In this document: positions 1 to 15,396 of the stretch, one piece after another | Position numbering within the stretch: the first letter of the stretch is position 1 | How the letters are laid out: each line of letters starts with the position of its first letter | Assembly: GCA_004352715.1 (NCBI GenBank) | Contig: SCFE01000005.1 | Span: 1,338,395-1,402,394 of the forward strand | Length of the DNA stretch: 64,000 nt | Source of the DNA: Hofstenia miamia | Lineage: Eukaryota > Xenacoelomorpha > Acoela | Direction: 5' to 3' | Position numbers and translations under genes: made by a program | The notes under the pieces: model-generated | Database searches by the model: none | Seen by the model: the letters and a program-made list of their open reading frames with translations, nothing else | Told to the model about the DNA's origin: nothing

Positions 1-886
1 AGATTACAATTTATCATTTTTTGGAATAATTTTCTCATATCAAAAACCAAAATTCAAAGTCCTGGGTGTGACAACGAATCTATGAAAATAACTTTAAGTT
101 TTCAATTAGGAAAATAATAAATTAGCTCACCATCTCAATATGATCTTGGCACAGTCGGATGGTCTTACTGTACCTAATGCATTGTATGCTATTAAAAGAA
201 CAAGCACTGAAACGTAATATGAACGTGCTTCAGATTATAGGCTAGATATAATGAGAAAATTCCAATTTCATTGACCTTAGCTATGCTCCATTTTTTCATT
301 CTACAATATGAAATAAATTGTTCTTGGATCAAGGGTGTACTCAAAGGGGTGGTCAGGCGCCTCAACCCACCTTGTTCAATCTGATTGTGGACCCAATCCC
401 TTGCTAATTTTTTTATTACAGTTTTGGGATTTGGACTTTATTTGTTGTAGGATCAAATTTGGGCACAATATACATAAAAATACAGTACTCAAACTTAGTG
501 CACCTCTTGGTAATTATTTAGGAGCACAGTCCTGGTTTGGATGGGTTTGGATCGAAGTGTTTGAGTAAGTTGTTGGCTTCATGTGGGTTGTTTGAATCGG
601 ATGTTTAAACTTAGATTCAATTCGCATTTGTGCAAGATTACGAGCATGTTATGAAAAAAATATTGCCCTTCTGATATTTTTCAAATATGCATTTCATAAT
701 TCTCCCTAAAAAATTTATAGTAAAATGTAAACTTATCAAATTAGTAGGGATAATGCCTTCCAAAACTATGTGATATATTTAAGCAAGTCCACTCTATGAA
801 GTACATTTGAATGTAGATACAGTGAAAATCATACGAATGATTGATGGGAAAGGAAAATAAACATAATGCAAAGACCTTGTTTATCC
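1..886. other. Unassigned AT-rich DNA
   Basis: I recognise no gene here. A GT/GGG-rich patch at about 330-610 contains repeated TTTGG/TGGGTT words and begins with CAAGGGTGTACTCAAAGGGG, which may be one end of a DNA transposon (see the candidate entry at 330-1848). Confidence 0.5.
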
Positions 887-973
887 ATTGAATCTGTGTC
901 AACTTTTTAATTATGAATATAATATGCAACATTGAATCTGTGTCAACTTTTTAATTATGAATATAATATGCAA
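887..973. repeat. 44-bp tandem duplication
   Basis: The unit beginning ATTGAATCTGTGTCAACTTT at 887 recurs at 931 and is identical over 43 bases. The lack of divergence in such AT-rich DNA points to a recent duplication or an assembly or haplotype artefact. Confidence 0.9.
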
Positions 974-1278
974 TATATTCATTCAAACAATAATATTGTA
1001 GCTTATTTGACCTTAATGAATAAATGCTGCGCTGGTAATTGTTCCCAATGCAATTGAGTAGAATATATATTATTGTCAGTGGAGGTAAAACCGACGGCTT
1101 CACAATAAACGCACAATGAACAATTAAATCAAAGGTGTAATTAAGGCTCCAGGTGCGTTTTTCAATCAATGAAAATATTGTTTTCTACTTATTTTTAAGA
1201 TGCACTTTAGAAATATTATAGGGCATTTAGAAACACAATTGCATCCTCCAATTTTTGATAAACCCTACTAATATATCG

Positions 1279-1281
<3 letters not shown>

Positions 1282-1321
<40 letters not shown>
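1282..1321. repeat. (TA)n microsatellite
   Basis: An uninterrupted AT dinucleotide run of about 40 bp. Confidence 0.95.
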
Positions 1322-1324
<3 letters not shown>

Positions 1325-3559
1325 TTCTTAAAAATTGTAGTAATACATTTGTCTAGTAAATTTTGCAGTACAATTACGTTTTGTAGTTAAGCCTGCTTTA
1401 CTGCTGCATTTCTTCCTCGAAATAATCTAGATTAAAAACTGAAACCTTAACTGTTGCAATTGGAAATAAAAGTGTCAAATCATAAACTTTTAAGAGTGGT
1501 TTTGAATATGATTATGGTGAAGATAGTGATAGCTTTGTAAAATAATATTATGCTTTCATATATTAATACATATTGAAATATACGTAAAATCCTCAATGTA
1601 TTGAAATATTTGTCAGTTTTGGTAAAGCCTTTGTTGTGGGATTTGCTTGGTAAATTTTTGTTCTTGTGATATGATGTGGGATTTGTGGTGTGGATTTGTA
1701 GAGATTTATTTTGGTGTGGATTGCGGGTCAAAAAATATCACCCCAACGCAAGCCTATGTGTAAGCAATCAATGTCAACCGGACTGGTCCAGTGTTACATT
1801 AACATATTTATACATAATGAGGACAGGCCCCTTCGATTACACCCCTTGCCTGAAACCTCACTGGAAAGTAATTTAATTAAAAATAACAATATTTTATGAT
1901 AACATCAATATAATTAAGGGCGCAATTCAACCTCTTTACAATTAATGCAGTAATTTAATCTTTGCTTCTAAGCTGATTCCAAAAATAGAAGTAAATATTC
2001 TGGCAAGTATAGTTCAAAGAACTTCGAAATGTATTTTTATGTGTATATTGATAAAAAACTCAAAATTGAGACATCTTAGGTGTCACAATGATAGATGTTG
2101 GTAACAATTCACGAAACTTTAATACCTGTTCATTTTAGGACCATTTTATGCCCCTTGCAAATTTTTTAAAATTTTTTGGTTGGAAGATTATAATAAAATC
2201 TGCTTACTCAAATAAAAAACTTTAACTAAATTTTAGAAGAGTATATGATACGAATGTAAATAATCCAAACTGTAAATATTATTGATTACGTGAAGATATG
2301 TCATCTCAAATTTCCACCTGAACCCTAAACCCTAACCCAAAGTCCCATTTTTTCACTATTTTATAGAACTAAGCTAACTCAAGTCAGAAACTACTGTTTC
2401 CAAATTCGATCTTCTCTTAGTCGTTTTTGATGTAGTTTGCATTTCGTTTAAACAACGTCCATGTTCTTACCAACTTTTTATTAGAGTTTACTATTAGGCT
2501 TAGCTAGCCCTAAAGGGAAAAATATTTGTCAATGTACTTATAAATATGTAATTGCAAGATGTCTTAAGAATGCTGACTCACTGCCAGCAACGAAAGAACT
2601 TTAAAATCTGCTTTATTGAAAGTTTTTAGTAAATTTCACAAGAGTCATTTGATTTGCTTTCCCTGCTAAAAGCATTGTTAATGTGTTAAGCGAAATGAAG
2701 GATTATTTGTTTTTGATATTTTATCTCTAACAAAGAGTATATTAAAAATATTCAACCTCGCCCTTTTCGAAGAGACTTATGGGAGTATTTTCGAACAATT
2801 TCCGCAACGACACTCGCGGCCATATTCATTTAGCCAATAAAAAATGATTACTGAAATCGATTTATTCCTACAAACTCGCATCTATTGTAAGTTACCTTGA
2901 GGGAATTACTTGTACCTCAGCTGAAGCTATTGGCCATTTTTCAACCTTAGAATTTACTGCAGTCTTTGAATCAGAGATTTTCTAGTGAGTACAATATTAA
3001 TTATTTGCATTGTTGTGCATTTCTAAATATAGTATCTATATCACAAAGACAATCAAATCTTTAAATTCCTTATATTAGGCAATTCTTAATATATATATCA
3101 CTAAATCCATTTTGCCTTGCTTGTGCAAACGGTCATTATTAGTTATACGCGAAATGGGGTTATTTTCCAGTAGAGTTGGAGCAGTATAATATCAGAGGGA
3201 CATTTGCGTACTTAAAAATAGTGATAATGCACAAGTTAAACTACAGAGCAGGCAAAGCAATGACAATTTTATAAAATCGATTAAGGTCTAGTTGAGCTAA
3301 CTAACTGTGCGGAACTTATACGAATAAAGAGCACTAGCTAATGTTGAACAATTCAAAATTATTATTACAAATTGAATAGAATATTAAACTACAAACTTTG
3401 CAATTTGGGCTCTAAAACAAGCAATATTGTTGTTCTTAATCGGTCATCAATGTTTGTTATTTAAATTCGATGGCATTGTCTGTGATTTTGATTGACTTGA
3501 TCCTGCATATATTTTTCAGAGTGCCTTCCAGGCAGTACAGACATTTTATATTGACAGTA
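1322..3559. other. Unassigned AT-rich DNA
   Basis: No gene recognised. A G/T-rich patch lies at about 1630-1740. Short reading frames here have no recognisable motif. Confidence 0.5.
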
Positions 3560-3567
3560 TATAGATG

Positions 3568-3810
3568 CAGGGGCGTACGCAGGATTTTCTGACGGGGGGC
3601 ATCATCATCATTACCCAATGCGGGGCAAAGCCCCGGGAAATTTTTTTAAAATATTGAGAAAATAGGCCCTAAAAAATGCATTTCACGCTCCTAGATTTTA
3701 AGTTTTTCAATTTTTTACGAAAAGTTTTTTGATTTATCTAGTCAAATTCAAATTTGGAAACCTGACGAGGGGTGAGTGGCATTCCACCATGCCCCCTGCG
3801 TACGCCACTG
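3568..3810. mobile_element. hAT-type MITE, copy 1, with perfect 8-bp TSD
   Basis: The left end reads CAGGGGCGTACGCAGG and the reverse complement of the right end reads CAGTGGCGTACGCAGG, so 15 of 16 bases agree. The element is flanked by a perfect direct repeat TATAGATG (3560-3567 and 3811-3818). An 8-bp target duplication with CAG-type ends is the hallmark of the hAT superfamily. The 243-bp interior has no coding capacity, is T/A-rich, and carries CATCATCATCATTACCC near the left end and a G-rich stretch near each end. Further copies lie at 8847, 23328, 39192 and 48619. Confidence 0.9.
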
Positions 3811-3818
3811 TATAGATG

Positions 3819-5898
3819 CATAGTATACATTTATTAACCAAAATTCATTTTTATTAACATGTAGTATTTCTGGGAAGTACATAGTCACAATATCAACTCT
3901 TCTGAAATGCTGAGGTTGTAATGCACCCTCAATCCCGGTTCTGGCACCTTTGGGATTTTTCATTTAGCTTAGTTTGTTCTGACCAAAAAAACTCCCTTTT
4001 GTGTGTCACCTTTCAGAAATGATCATTAAGCTAATTGTTAGATAATCATTGACAGATATGCTAAGCGCAAGTTAATCAACTAAAAAATAAGAATTGACTT
4101 CTGTTGATAATTTCTAAAATCCTTATACAACTCAATTTGTTGGAAAACAGAAGTCTTGCAAATCACGCCTTTGTTCAATCTACATTATCAAGTTTTGTTC
4201 TAAAAGATATATATTTTTATGCATAAATTTATATTTTGTCAAGAAACCCTTCTATCTCACTTTTAAATCTCCAACTAATCATCTTCTTTCTCAGTTAATA
4301 TGCAATGACAGCATTTATTTTCGCACCTGCTTTTCAGTATATAAATAACTGTAAACAATTGTCTAATGCAGTTTTCTGGATTTCAACATATTTAATAATT
4401 AATCTTTATTTTTATAACTCCCTTAGAAACTGGGATGGGATATTTAAGAAATAGAATGCATTCCGTATTGCCAAAATATTATTGAAGATATCATTGGGTG
4501 CTTCACCAATTATTAGCATTTACATATTAACAGATATAATTTATGTCTACAAAAAGTGATTTTCACACCTACGCAGAGATTCATTAATTCCTAGATAATG
4601 ATTGTAAACAACTCTTGAAAAAGCAATGCTTTTAGAATGTATCACATTAAAGCAGAATATTATGTGATATCACGCTTTATCTATCTTCCAACACCTGATT
4701 AAAGTATGGCAAAACCGAAACTACACAAATGTCCATTTTTAATAACTTAAACAAGAAATCGGTTGTGACCTTCAAAGTTTATCTCGCTTTCAGTGTCACA
4801 CTCGTTCTTAAAACGCTTCAATTAATATTCAATTTCTTACAAATTTTTTACTATTTTAATGGAAAGTTCATTAATTAACTGTTAGTTCAATACAACATTC
4901 TATTTTGTAATTTTTTTATTAATTGAAATTTTCTTTCAATCAAGTTTCTGACTTTTAGCGAGGTTATAAACAATGCCAGTCAGCTGAAAAGAAACAATTC
5001 TCACTTTCTTATTGTACCTCACAAATAATAAACTATTTTTGAATTCTTGTTGTTTATTTAAAAATTCTTACAAAGGTTTTCTCCATTTAACTGAAATTTG
5101 TAATTTAGTAACACAAAAGTAAATGTGAAAGAATATTATTTTGTTTTAATGCTATCTTAAACTAAGTTTTGTATAATTTAATAAAAGAAAGAAATTGTAG
5201 CCAAAAATTGCAAAGTAATAGCAACCTTCAAGTTTTTCAAAACTTTAAACAAAGAGTTCTTCATATATTTAGTTCTGAGATTAAAAAATTATATAAAACA
5301 ATTTAAAGTGCTTCAATAAAGTATTAATTCTTCAATTCTAGCATTGTTTCTTGTTTTTGAGTGTATTTGATAAGAGTTTGAACAATTAATATTTAAATAG
5401 CTGTCAAACAAAATGCATCCTAGCTAGATTCAAATATTATCTGTTCTCAGGATAAAATTTTTATATTTTTTGTTATTTTTGGTTTGAAACTACCTGCGGT
5501 AATCATCTGGGTCCGGTTTTCTCATTCAATTTCATGAACCCTCGTAAAATAACACGTTTTTGTTTCTCTCATTAAGCAATTACAAATTTTTAAGATAGAC
5601 AAATATATCTGTTAATTATGCATTCATAAGAAATAAAATATGTATAAAAAGACAAGGTGGGCACAAAAGATAAATGTACTATTCACTGTTTTTACGTATT
5701 TTTAGGACCTTTGTGCCACTCGATGGATTTCAGCTCTAAAGATAGGCTTATTACGAATATATTTACAAAGCCATGCTTTATGTAGAGTGTAGGACGACTT
5801 TCTAGTAAATTTCATGTAATAATCAAATAATTCTTTTGAAATTTGTCTTCTAACTGAAATTAGAACTTATTTTAATATCTTAGCTATTAAAAAAATGT
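3819..5898. other. Unassigned AT-rich DNA
   Basis: I see no gene, RNA gene or repeat boundary here. Confidence 0.5.
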
Positions 5899-5995
5899 AT
5901 TGCATACCATGGCCAACTTAATATTGTGCCTCTTAATTTCTGCTTCATAAATGCAACATATCTGGCCGTATATTAAGTTGGCCATGATTGCATAC
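5899..5995. mobile_element. 79-bp mini-MITE with 9-bp TSD (Mutator-like)
   Basis: CATGGCCAACTTAATAT at 5908-5924 is repeated as its exact reverse complement at 5970-5986. The 79-bp unit is bracketed by a perfect 9-bp direct repeat ATTGCATAC (5899-5907 and 5987-5995). A 9-bp target duplication is typical of Mutator-like elements. The terminal repeats are short for that superfamily, so the assignment is inference; the insertion structure is directly visible. Confidence 0.75.
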
Positions 5996-8846
<2,851 letters not shown>

Positions 8847-8985
8847 AAAATTTTTGAAAATATTGAAAAATAGACCCTAAAATGCATTTCACGATCCTAA
8901 ATTTTAAATTTTTAAATTTTTACGAAAATTTTTTTGATTTATCGATCCAGTCAAAATCAAATTTGGAAACCTGACAGGGGGGGGG
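8847..8985. mobile_element. hAT MITE, copy 2, truncated
   Basis: The sequence from GAAAATTTTTGAAAATATT through AAATTTGGAAACCTGACAGG follows copy 1 closely. The left end with its terminal repeat is missing. The right side stops in a G run at an ambiguous base (8986) and goes directly into a TA tract. Loss of the right end at that point looks like an assembly join rather than a biological boundary. Confidence 0.8.
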
Positions 8986-8986
8986 N

Positions 8987-9018
<32 letters not shown>
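8987..9018. repeat. (TA)n microsatellite beside ambiguous base
   Basis: A TA run immediately after the single N at 8986. Confidence 0.9.
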
Positions 9019-9020
<2 letters not shown>

Positions 9021-9134
9021 CTGGAAAGTCCTTTTGGAATAGTGAACATTTAACTGTTGCAGAACGTCTCTCCAATTTTAAGGAAATAATTTGCCCAGAG
9101 CTAACAATACAATTTATTTGCTTAGAGATGAATC

Positions 9135-10134
9135 NNNNNNNNNNNNNNNNNNNNNNNNNNNNNNNNNNNNNNNNNNNNNNNNNNNNNNNNNNNNNNNNNN
9201 NNNNNNNNNNNNNNNNNNNNNNNNNNNNNNNNNNNNNNNNNNNNNNNNNNNNNNNNNNNNNNNNNNNNNNNNNNNNNNNNNNNNNNNNNNNNNNNNNNNN
9301 NNNNNNNNNNNNNNNNNNNNNNNNNNNNNNNNNNNNNNNNNNNNNNNNNNNNNNNNNNNNNNNNNNNNNNNNNNNNNNNNNNNNNNNNNNNNNNNNNNNN
9401 NNNNNNNNNNNNNNNNNNNNNNNNNNNNNNNNNNNNNNNNNNNNNNNNNNNNNNNNNNNNNNNNNNNNNNNNNNNNNNNNNNNNNNNNNNNNNNNNNNNN
9501 NNNNNNNNNNNNNNNNNNNNNNNNNNNNNNNNNNNNNNNNNNNNNNNNNNNNNNNNNNNNNNNNNNNNNNNNNNNNNNNNNNNNNNNNNNNNNNNNNNNN
9601 NNNNNNNNNNNNNNNNNNNNNNNNNNNNNNNNNNNNNNNNNNNNNNNNNNNNNNNNNNNNNNNNNNNNNNNNNNNNNNNNNNNNNNNNNNNNNNNNNNNN
9701 NNNNNNNNNNNNNNNNNNNNNNNNNNNNNNNNNNNNNNNNNNNNNNNNNNNNNNNNNNNNNNNNNNNNNNNNNNNNNNNNNNNNNNNNNNNNNNNNNNNN
9801 NNNNNNNNNNNNNNNNNNNNNNNNNNNNNNNNNNNNNNNNNNNNNNNNNNNNNNNNNNNNNNNNNNNNNNNNNNNNNNNNNNNNNNNNNNNNNNNNNNNN
9901 NNNNNNNNNNNNNNNNNNNNNNNNNNNNNNNNNNNNNNNNNNNNNNNNNNNNNNNNNNNNNNNNNNNNNNNNNNNNNNNNNNNNNNNNNNNNNNNNNNNN
10001 NNNNNNNNNNNNNNNNNNNNNNNNNNNNNNNNNNNNNNNNNNNNNNNNNNNNNNNNNNNNNNNNNNNNNNNNNNNNNNNNNNNNNNNNNNNNNNNNNNNN
10101 NNNNNNNNNNNNNNNNNNNNNNNNNNNNNNNNNN
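9135..10134. other. Assembly gap, 1000 N
   Basis: Exactly 1000 N, which suggests a placeholder of unknown true size. The right flank (10135-10150) is a TA run. Open frames crossing it are artefacts. Confidence 0.98.
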
Positions 10135-10150
10135 TATATATATATATATA

Positions 10151-11399
10151 GGAAGTTTCCTCATTGTAATGAATTCCAGCCAATAATTGCTTGAGCAACT
10201 AAATTTCAACAGTCAAATGGACGTTGATTGTAAGCTGTGTTAATTGTGGCTATGTTAAGGCTGCTCAAATTGAGAACAATCCGGTTCATTCTCAAAAAGT
10301 TACTTCGATTAAGCAAAGCAGAATTTACTACTGAAACAGGTCTTGAGCATTTCTAACATACCTATGGCCCGCAGGAATCCTTGCAAACTAAAAGTTCACT
10401 CCACACAATACTCAGCAAGACTGCTTACACAGCACAAACCTGCTCTGCATCCCACTGTAAAATAAGAAGGACTCAAACGGAATTGAGTGCTGTGCAGAAA
10501 CATTTTCTCAAATGACTTCCAATCCATTTCCATTGTTTTTAATGTGTATGTATTAATTTGGGCTTATGTTTGTATTTTATTAACAATATTCCCGACAGGC
10601 TGCATGCCTTTACAAAACTCTTGAATTAGACTGAGGCTACTTGTTTGCATATTCGAAAGCTCCGGCAATTCAGCACTGGTGTATATGCAAATGGAGCTTC
10701 CAAGCAACCTCATTTTAACCTATTTTTTTATAAGGCTTTTCTTTTTTTCTATTGTATTCATGTTTTTTACAATGTTTATATGTATTTTATGCTCTGCATT
10801 ATTTGATATGAAAAAGCAAGTTTGCATAAACTAGTGTCTCCTTTGCAACTCTGAAGCCTCCACAAAATATAATATTGAAGATAAGTTGGCCTTCCACAAA
10901 TGTGAATAGAAAAACTTTTTTATTATCTACAAACGATAGTGACTTCAATTGTGCCATTCGCACCAGTAGTAAACACGAAACCGGTGGTAAGTTACAGACA
11001 ATGGATATATTATCACAACATATTTAATGATCTATTTTTGTACTTTACGTATCTATAAACATGTTAATGTTTACAGCCATATAAATAGATAATAATGTAC
11101 AAATATACTAAACAATTAAATACATGTATGTGTAAGTCTATGCTGTAGAACATGTAGAATAAAAAATTGTATGGTATGCACTTGGAATATGACAGAAGTA
11201 GGTCAGGGTCGTGTCAATATCCTATACAGAAGTATATGCTACAACATCAACAGACTTCAAGTTAGCAAATACATTGTAAAAATTTATGATAGTGTGTATG
11301 CTGCACGGTGGCTTGTTACAATATAAAATACTTACTATGGGAAAACTACTTTTTACTATGTAAAAACGTGGTTATTTTTTAAACTGAGAGCATGGTGCG
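10151..11399. other. Unassigned DNA
   Basis: No gene recognised. A weak imperfect inverted repeat (GAGGCTACTTG near 10632; CAAGCAACCTC near 10702) has no target duplication that I can see. The stretch 10220-10500 is less AT-rich than its surroundings, but its frames match nothing I know. Confidence 0.4.
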
Positions 11400-11537
11400 A
11401 GCATGACGTTTATTGGTTGCCGGTGTGGGTATGGGTTGGATACAGATTTTTTACAAATGTGCAGGTGAGGGTTGGGTTGGGTGCAGACGTTGCGGATGCG
11501 GGTTGAGTATCAAAATCTGCACCTATGTCCATCTTTG
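11400..11537. mobile_element. Candidate hAT-like right terminus with GGGT array
   Basis: Repeated GGGTTGGGT/GGGTATGGGTT words end at 11537. Read inward on the minus strand the end is CAAAGATGGACATAGGTG. This resembles the 43741-43780 end and the left end at 27115, which share a GATGGACA core. I found no partner end; it may lie in the 9135-10134 gap. Confidence 0.3.
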
Positions 11538-11575
11538 ATAATGAAGTGAAACACCACTCGTACGTTCTTACTGTA

Positions 11576-11577
<2 letters not shown>

Positions 11578-11614
<37 letters not shown>

Positions 11615-11857
11615 TACATATATATACATANNNNNNNNNNNNNNNNNNNNNNNNNNNNNNNNNNNNNNNNNNNNNNNNNNNNNNNNNNNNNNNNNNNNNN
11701 NNNNNNNNNNNNNNNNNNNNNNNNNNNNNNNNNNNNNNNNNNNNNNNNNNNNNNNNNNNNNNNNNNNNNNNNNTATATATACATATATACATATATATAC
11801 ATATATATATATATATTTAAATATATATATTACTATATAGATTATATATATATATAA
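11578..11857. repeat. (TA)n/TACATA microsatellite split by 143-N gap
   Basis: TA and TACATA runs at 11578-11630 and from 11774 flank a gap at 11631-11773. The gap almost certainly lies within one expanded microsatellite. Confidence 0.9.
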
Positions 11858-12723
11858 CTTGTGGTATCGGTTTGAAATCAGCTAGCAATCCTACTAACCT
11901 GTCTATTGAGGGTTTCGAGTCGAAGCATGGATTTATCGGTGCTACAAATTAATAACTAACTTCTACTATAATTCCCTATCCTAATAAAAGTTAAAAGTAA
12001 ACAGGAGATCGTGCTAGGGAAGAGAGGCCACACTCGGCCAAACCGATGCAGGTAACCTTAAGAAAGAGTCGTATAAGACTAGAGCCCTATTTAAGATAAA
12101 TAATAAAGCCGTAACTTTTGGTTGCAGTGAGTGACAACTACGTGCAAAGTAAAAAACCTACAACCAGTGCGTTCCTCATCTCGTGAAATTTCGGTGATAG
12201 CAATAAAGGTTAATTTTATTTACGAATGAAATGTAGTACAACAAAAACCCTTGCCGTATACCTAACCTAAGTTAAAGTGACATGCCAGTCAAGTTGTACC
12301 ATGTCTGGGTGCCCTTTAACTACGCCGGCGAATTTAGAAACATAAATTTTAATAAAACAAAGTCAAGATTAAAAAGTAAAACGAATTCACTGAGAATAAC
12401 TGAAGATTCAAATTTACTGAAACAAAATGAAAAGATTACACTAATATATACGAACAAAAACTAGTAAAGAAATTAAACAAGAGTACACCGATGCTAAGAC
12501 AGGTTCTGTACAATAACCTTTTAAACTATAACAAAATACTGCGTAATAACTAACTGAAATAATTAAGCTAAAATCGCACAGTTTACAAAAAACTAAATTC
12601 GTCTAATTATAAATTGATCACTGTAATTCACAGAGTTCATATTACCATGTCAAAATTAAAATAGATGAATGATGCAGTTATGCCGCAATATATTAGGGTG
12701 ATTCATTTTACACTTATTTCTTA
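11858..12723. other. Unassigned; possible old LTR-like segment at 12000-12230
   Basis: The stretch 12000-12230 is less AT-rich. It has an AATAAAG signal near 12102 followed by a structured segment (CCTACAACCAGTGCGTTCC near 12160), an R/U5-like arrangement. No paired LTR, target duplication or polymerase is visible. An open frame at 12282-12464 (+) matches nothing known. Confidence 0.2.
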
Positions 12724-12731
12724 GGATGAAG

Positions 12732-13779
12732 CAGGATGGAAAACGGGTTCGGTTAGGTAGGTTGCCGATCACTTCTAGACGGGTCGGGTTGTGTCGTGGA
12801 TTATATATGTTTATTAGGGTGAGAGAACGCTAACAGACTTAAGGAAAATATTAAGAAATCAAGCATTTGAATCTTTTTATTTTGTTTTATAATAGTAGTA
12901 AAATGTTTTTAATTGCATAATGCAAATCATAATAACAATTTAATGACAGTAATTTCAAAATCAATTATGGTAGTATGTTTTATAGTATATTAGTTTCCTT
13001 AGGTATATTTTCAAATACTTCCCAAAGATAATTTGAAATCTTCGTTTTAATTATACTATCTTCCTACATAAAGTTTTTCATTGTATTCTTGTGAATATTA
13101 TTGGTCATTTTGGTAACTCTATTAAAATATAAATTTATAAGCAATTGCAGGCGTAATTTCTTCACAGAGAAGACGTTCTCAATGCTTCTCAGAAAATAAG
13201 TAGTAGACAAAGAAAAGGATGTACAGCTCCAAATATCAGTGTAGCACTTTTGATGTAACATTTTATAGAATGCAATGAGATATTCATAATCTCGTCGAAG
13301 ACATATGGAGATTGTTGAGGTCCCTTAGCCTCTTGTAGCAATTGGATCTAAATATAATATAGAATCAGGCATTATTTTGGAGTTTTCTATCAGTTTTATG
13401 TAGCAGCCGTTCGAAGGATATAAAACAGAGGAGACGTACATGAGATGGGAAGAACATAGGATACATTGGATTTTTCTTAGAGTGAATAGGTAATTTGTAA
13501 AGAACGTTTCGTTTTATAATCGTATAAAATATCTTCTGGGCTTTTGAAAGTCGGGTTCGAATATCATTAAGCCGAGAAAAATTGTTTTTCAAAGTAGACA
13601 ATTTTTTTATTGATACTTTTGTGTTACAATATTTTGTGCGTATCATACTAGTAACTTTTCTTTGATCGAGTCGGGTCGCGGGGCGGTGCTAAGTGTGTCA
13701 GACCAGGTGGTGGGTAATTGCTAGCCGGGTTGAGTAAGGTCGCGTGGTGGGGGCCAAAAAGTAATCCGTTCCCACCCTG
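12732..13779. mobile_element. Non-autonomous hAT-like element, 1.05 kb
   Basis: The left end is CAGGATGGAAAACGGGTT and the reverse complement of the right end is CAGGGTGGGAACGGATT, nearly matching after a one-base gap. The flanking 8-mers are GGATGAAG (12724-12731) and AGATGAAG (13780-13787), 7 of 8 identical. Both ends carry GGGT/CGGG-rich subterminal arrays (12745-12795 and 13665-13765). Minus-strand frames inside (13064-13261 and 13365-13646) have no transposase motif that I can see. Confidence 0.6.
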
Positions 13780-13787
13780 AGATGAAG

Positions 13788-15396
13788 TTCCTTTTTGATT
13801 CAATTGTGCAGGTATACGACTGGATCAAGTAGTGCAAATTTGAGCAAATTCTGATACTTTTCAATGCCCTTTCTACAGCATTACATAACAGGACATCCAA
13901 ATATCGTTTAGAAGGCAACAATATTAACATTATATTATTTTTTTATATGCTACGCTGCCACGAAATTGAAGGAAAACAAAACCATTACCAGTTGTAATAA
14001 AATACTAAAAAATATGCCTTTTGAAGTGTGCTAACCAACTATTTTATGCTTAGTTTACGTATTTAGAAGAAAAAGAACTCTAAGAGTCACGATATCCCCA
14101 TTTTTACATGATTTCGTTTACCAGGAGCAAACATAACGCTAATATGTAATTATTAAGACATCAGGATGTATTATACTAGTATTAATATTGTGACATCAGC
14201 AGAGTGCACGGAGGTGGACGAACATTAGAACAGACACTAACTAATTCTCTATTTCACAGTGTACGTATGCCTTTTATACAATGTTTCTCATGATATTTAC
14301 AAATACTAGCAAACACGGCAACAGCGGACTGGAAGATAACGAGACCTAGGTACCTACCGCCACAATATTATACTCTACTTCTTAGTGAATTCATTTATTA
14401 GAGCTTCTTGTTGATTGAATCTTGAAATAAGTAATCATAATACCATTATATAAAAAATGCAGATCAAGGACAACCAGAGGAGAGTTCATGTGGATCAGTA
14501 AAAACCACAGATAATAAATGGAATCATGTACTTGGAAGTTCTTTATTTGAAATACGTCAATCAAAGCTGCAATAATAAACCTATCTTATGCAAGTACTGA
14601 TTTTACTAATAATTGAAAACCCAGTTGAGTGAAAAATAAAATAGTTTATAAAAAGTCCTAAATGAAGGAAATAAAATTCGGAATCATGCACGTTTTCTCA
14701 CAATGGCAACTTTAACAGTGTGATAAAAGTAGAGCACAGAATAGTTGATAAAACCAACCAATTGCTTGATATTGCTGTAAAGTTACGAGGTACGGTGTCA
14801 CACAAGACGAGCATCAATGATTTAAACAACCGAATTAGACAGCAGTCTGTGCCAGAAAATAGAACATTAGAAATAGAACTCCTTAGATATGAAACATATT
14901 TAAATGTTAATTTAGTTTGAAGTCCTGACTAATATTTGAACTATTACACAGTATAGCTGAAAGGGGATTATGTCAATATGGCCAAAAGAATAGTGAATGC
15001 AGGAAAAGATTATTCTTGTACCAAGTTCACATTGAATGAAATGGAAGAGTATCTATGTGATACTAAGTTATTTTATGGTATTAAAAATATGCACTGATAT
15101 CTATCCATAGTCGTATTGAAGAAAAAGCAATTAAATAGCTATGCTACTCTTTCTCTTGCTGATATTTTTAGTGCCATTTTTGCATGGTTAGCCAAATTTA
15201 AAGTGCCTGGATGAAAATTTTGAAATGCTAATTTTGGTGTTTTTTGAAAATTTGAAGTCATTTCATAAACCACTGATGAGGCAATTGAAAATTTTCGGAA
15301 TTTCCAGAAATTTGTAATTTGATAGAGTCATATAGCTGTAAAATTGGTTTAAGAAGGAACTTGAGGTTAAAAAAATTCTGCAAAATGAAGCACCCT
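13788..15396. other. Unassigned AT-rich DNA
   Basis: No recognisable gene or repeat boundary. The 66-codon + frame at 14720-14920 has no known motif. Confidence 0.45.

Larger units (their letters stand above)
330..1848. mobile_element. Candidate hAT-like element, no clear TSD
   Basis: The + strand at 330 reads CAAGGGTGTACTCAAAGGGG. The reverse complement of the DNA ending at 1848 reads CAAGGGGTGTAATCGAAGGG. The two ends match apart from one indel and a few substitutions, as terminal inverted repeats would. The flanking 8-mers (322-329 and 1849-1856) do not match, so the element is either very old or a coincidence. The interior has no transposase and holds a tandem duplication and a (TA)n tract. 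Confidence 0.25.

Noticed and set aside
8920-10209. Very long open frames spanning 8920-10209 and 51621-52739
   Set aside because: They cross 1000-N assembly gaps and consist almost wholly of undetermined residues.
10632-10712. Imperfect inverted repeat GAGGCTACTTG / CAAGCAACCTC
   Set aside because: Short, interrupted, with rearranged inner blocks and no flanking duplication.
13548-13562. GGGTTCGAAT, resembling a tRNA B-box
   Set aside because: No A-box or cloverleaf could be built around it; no tRNA gene was found in the window.
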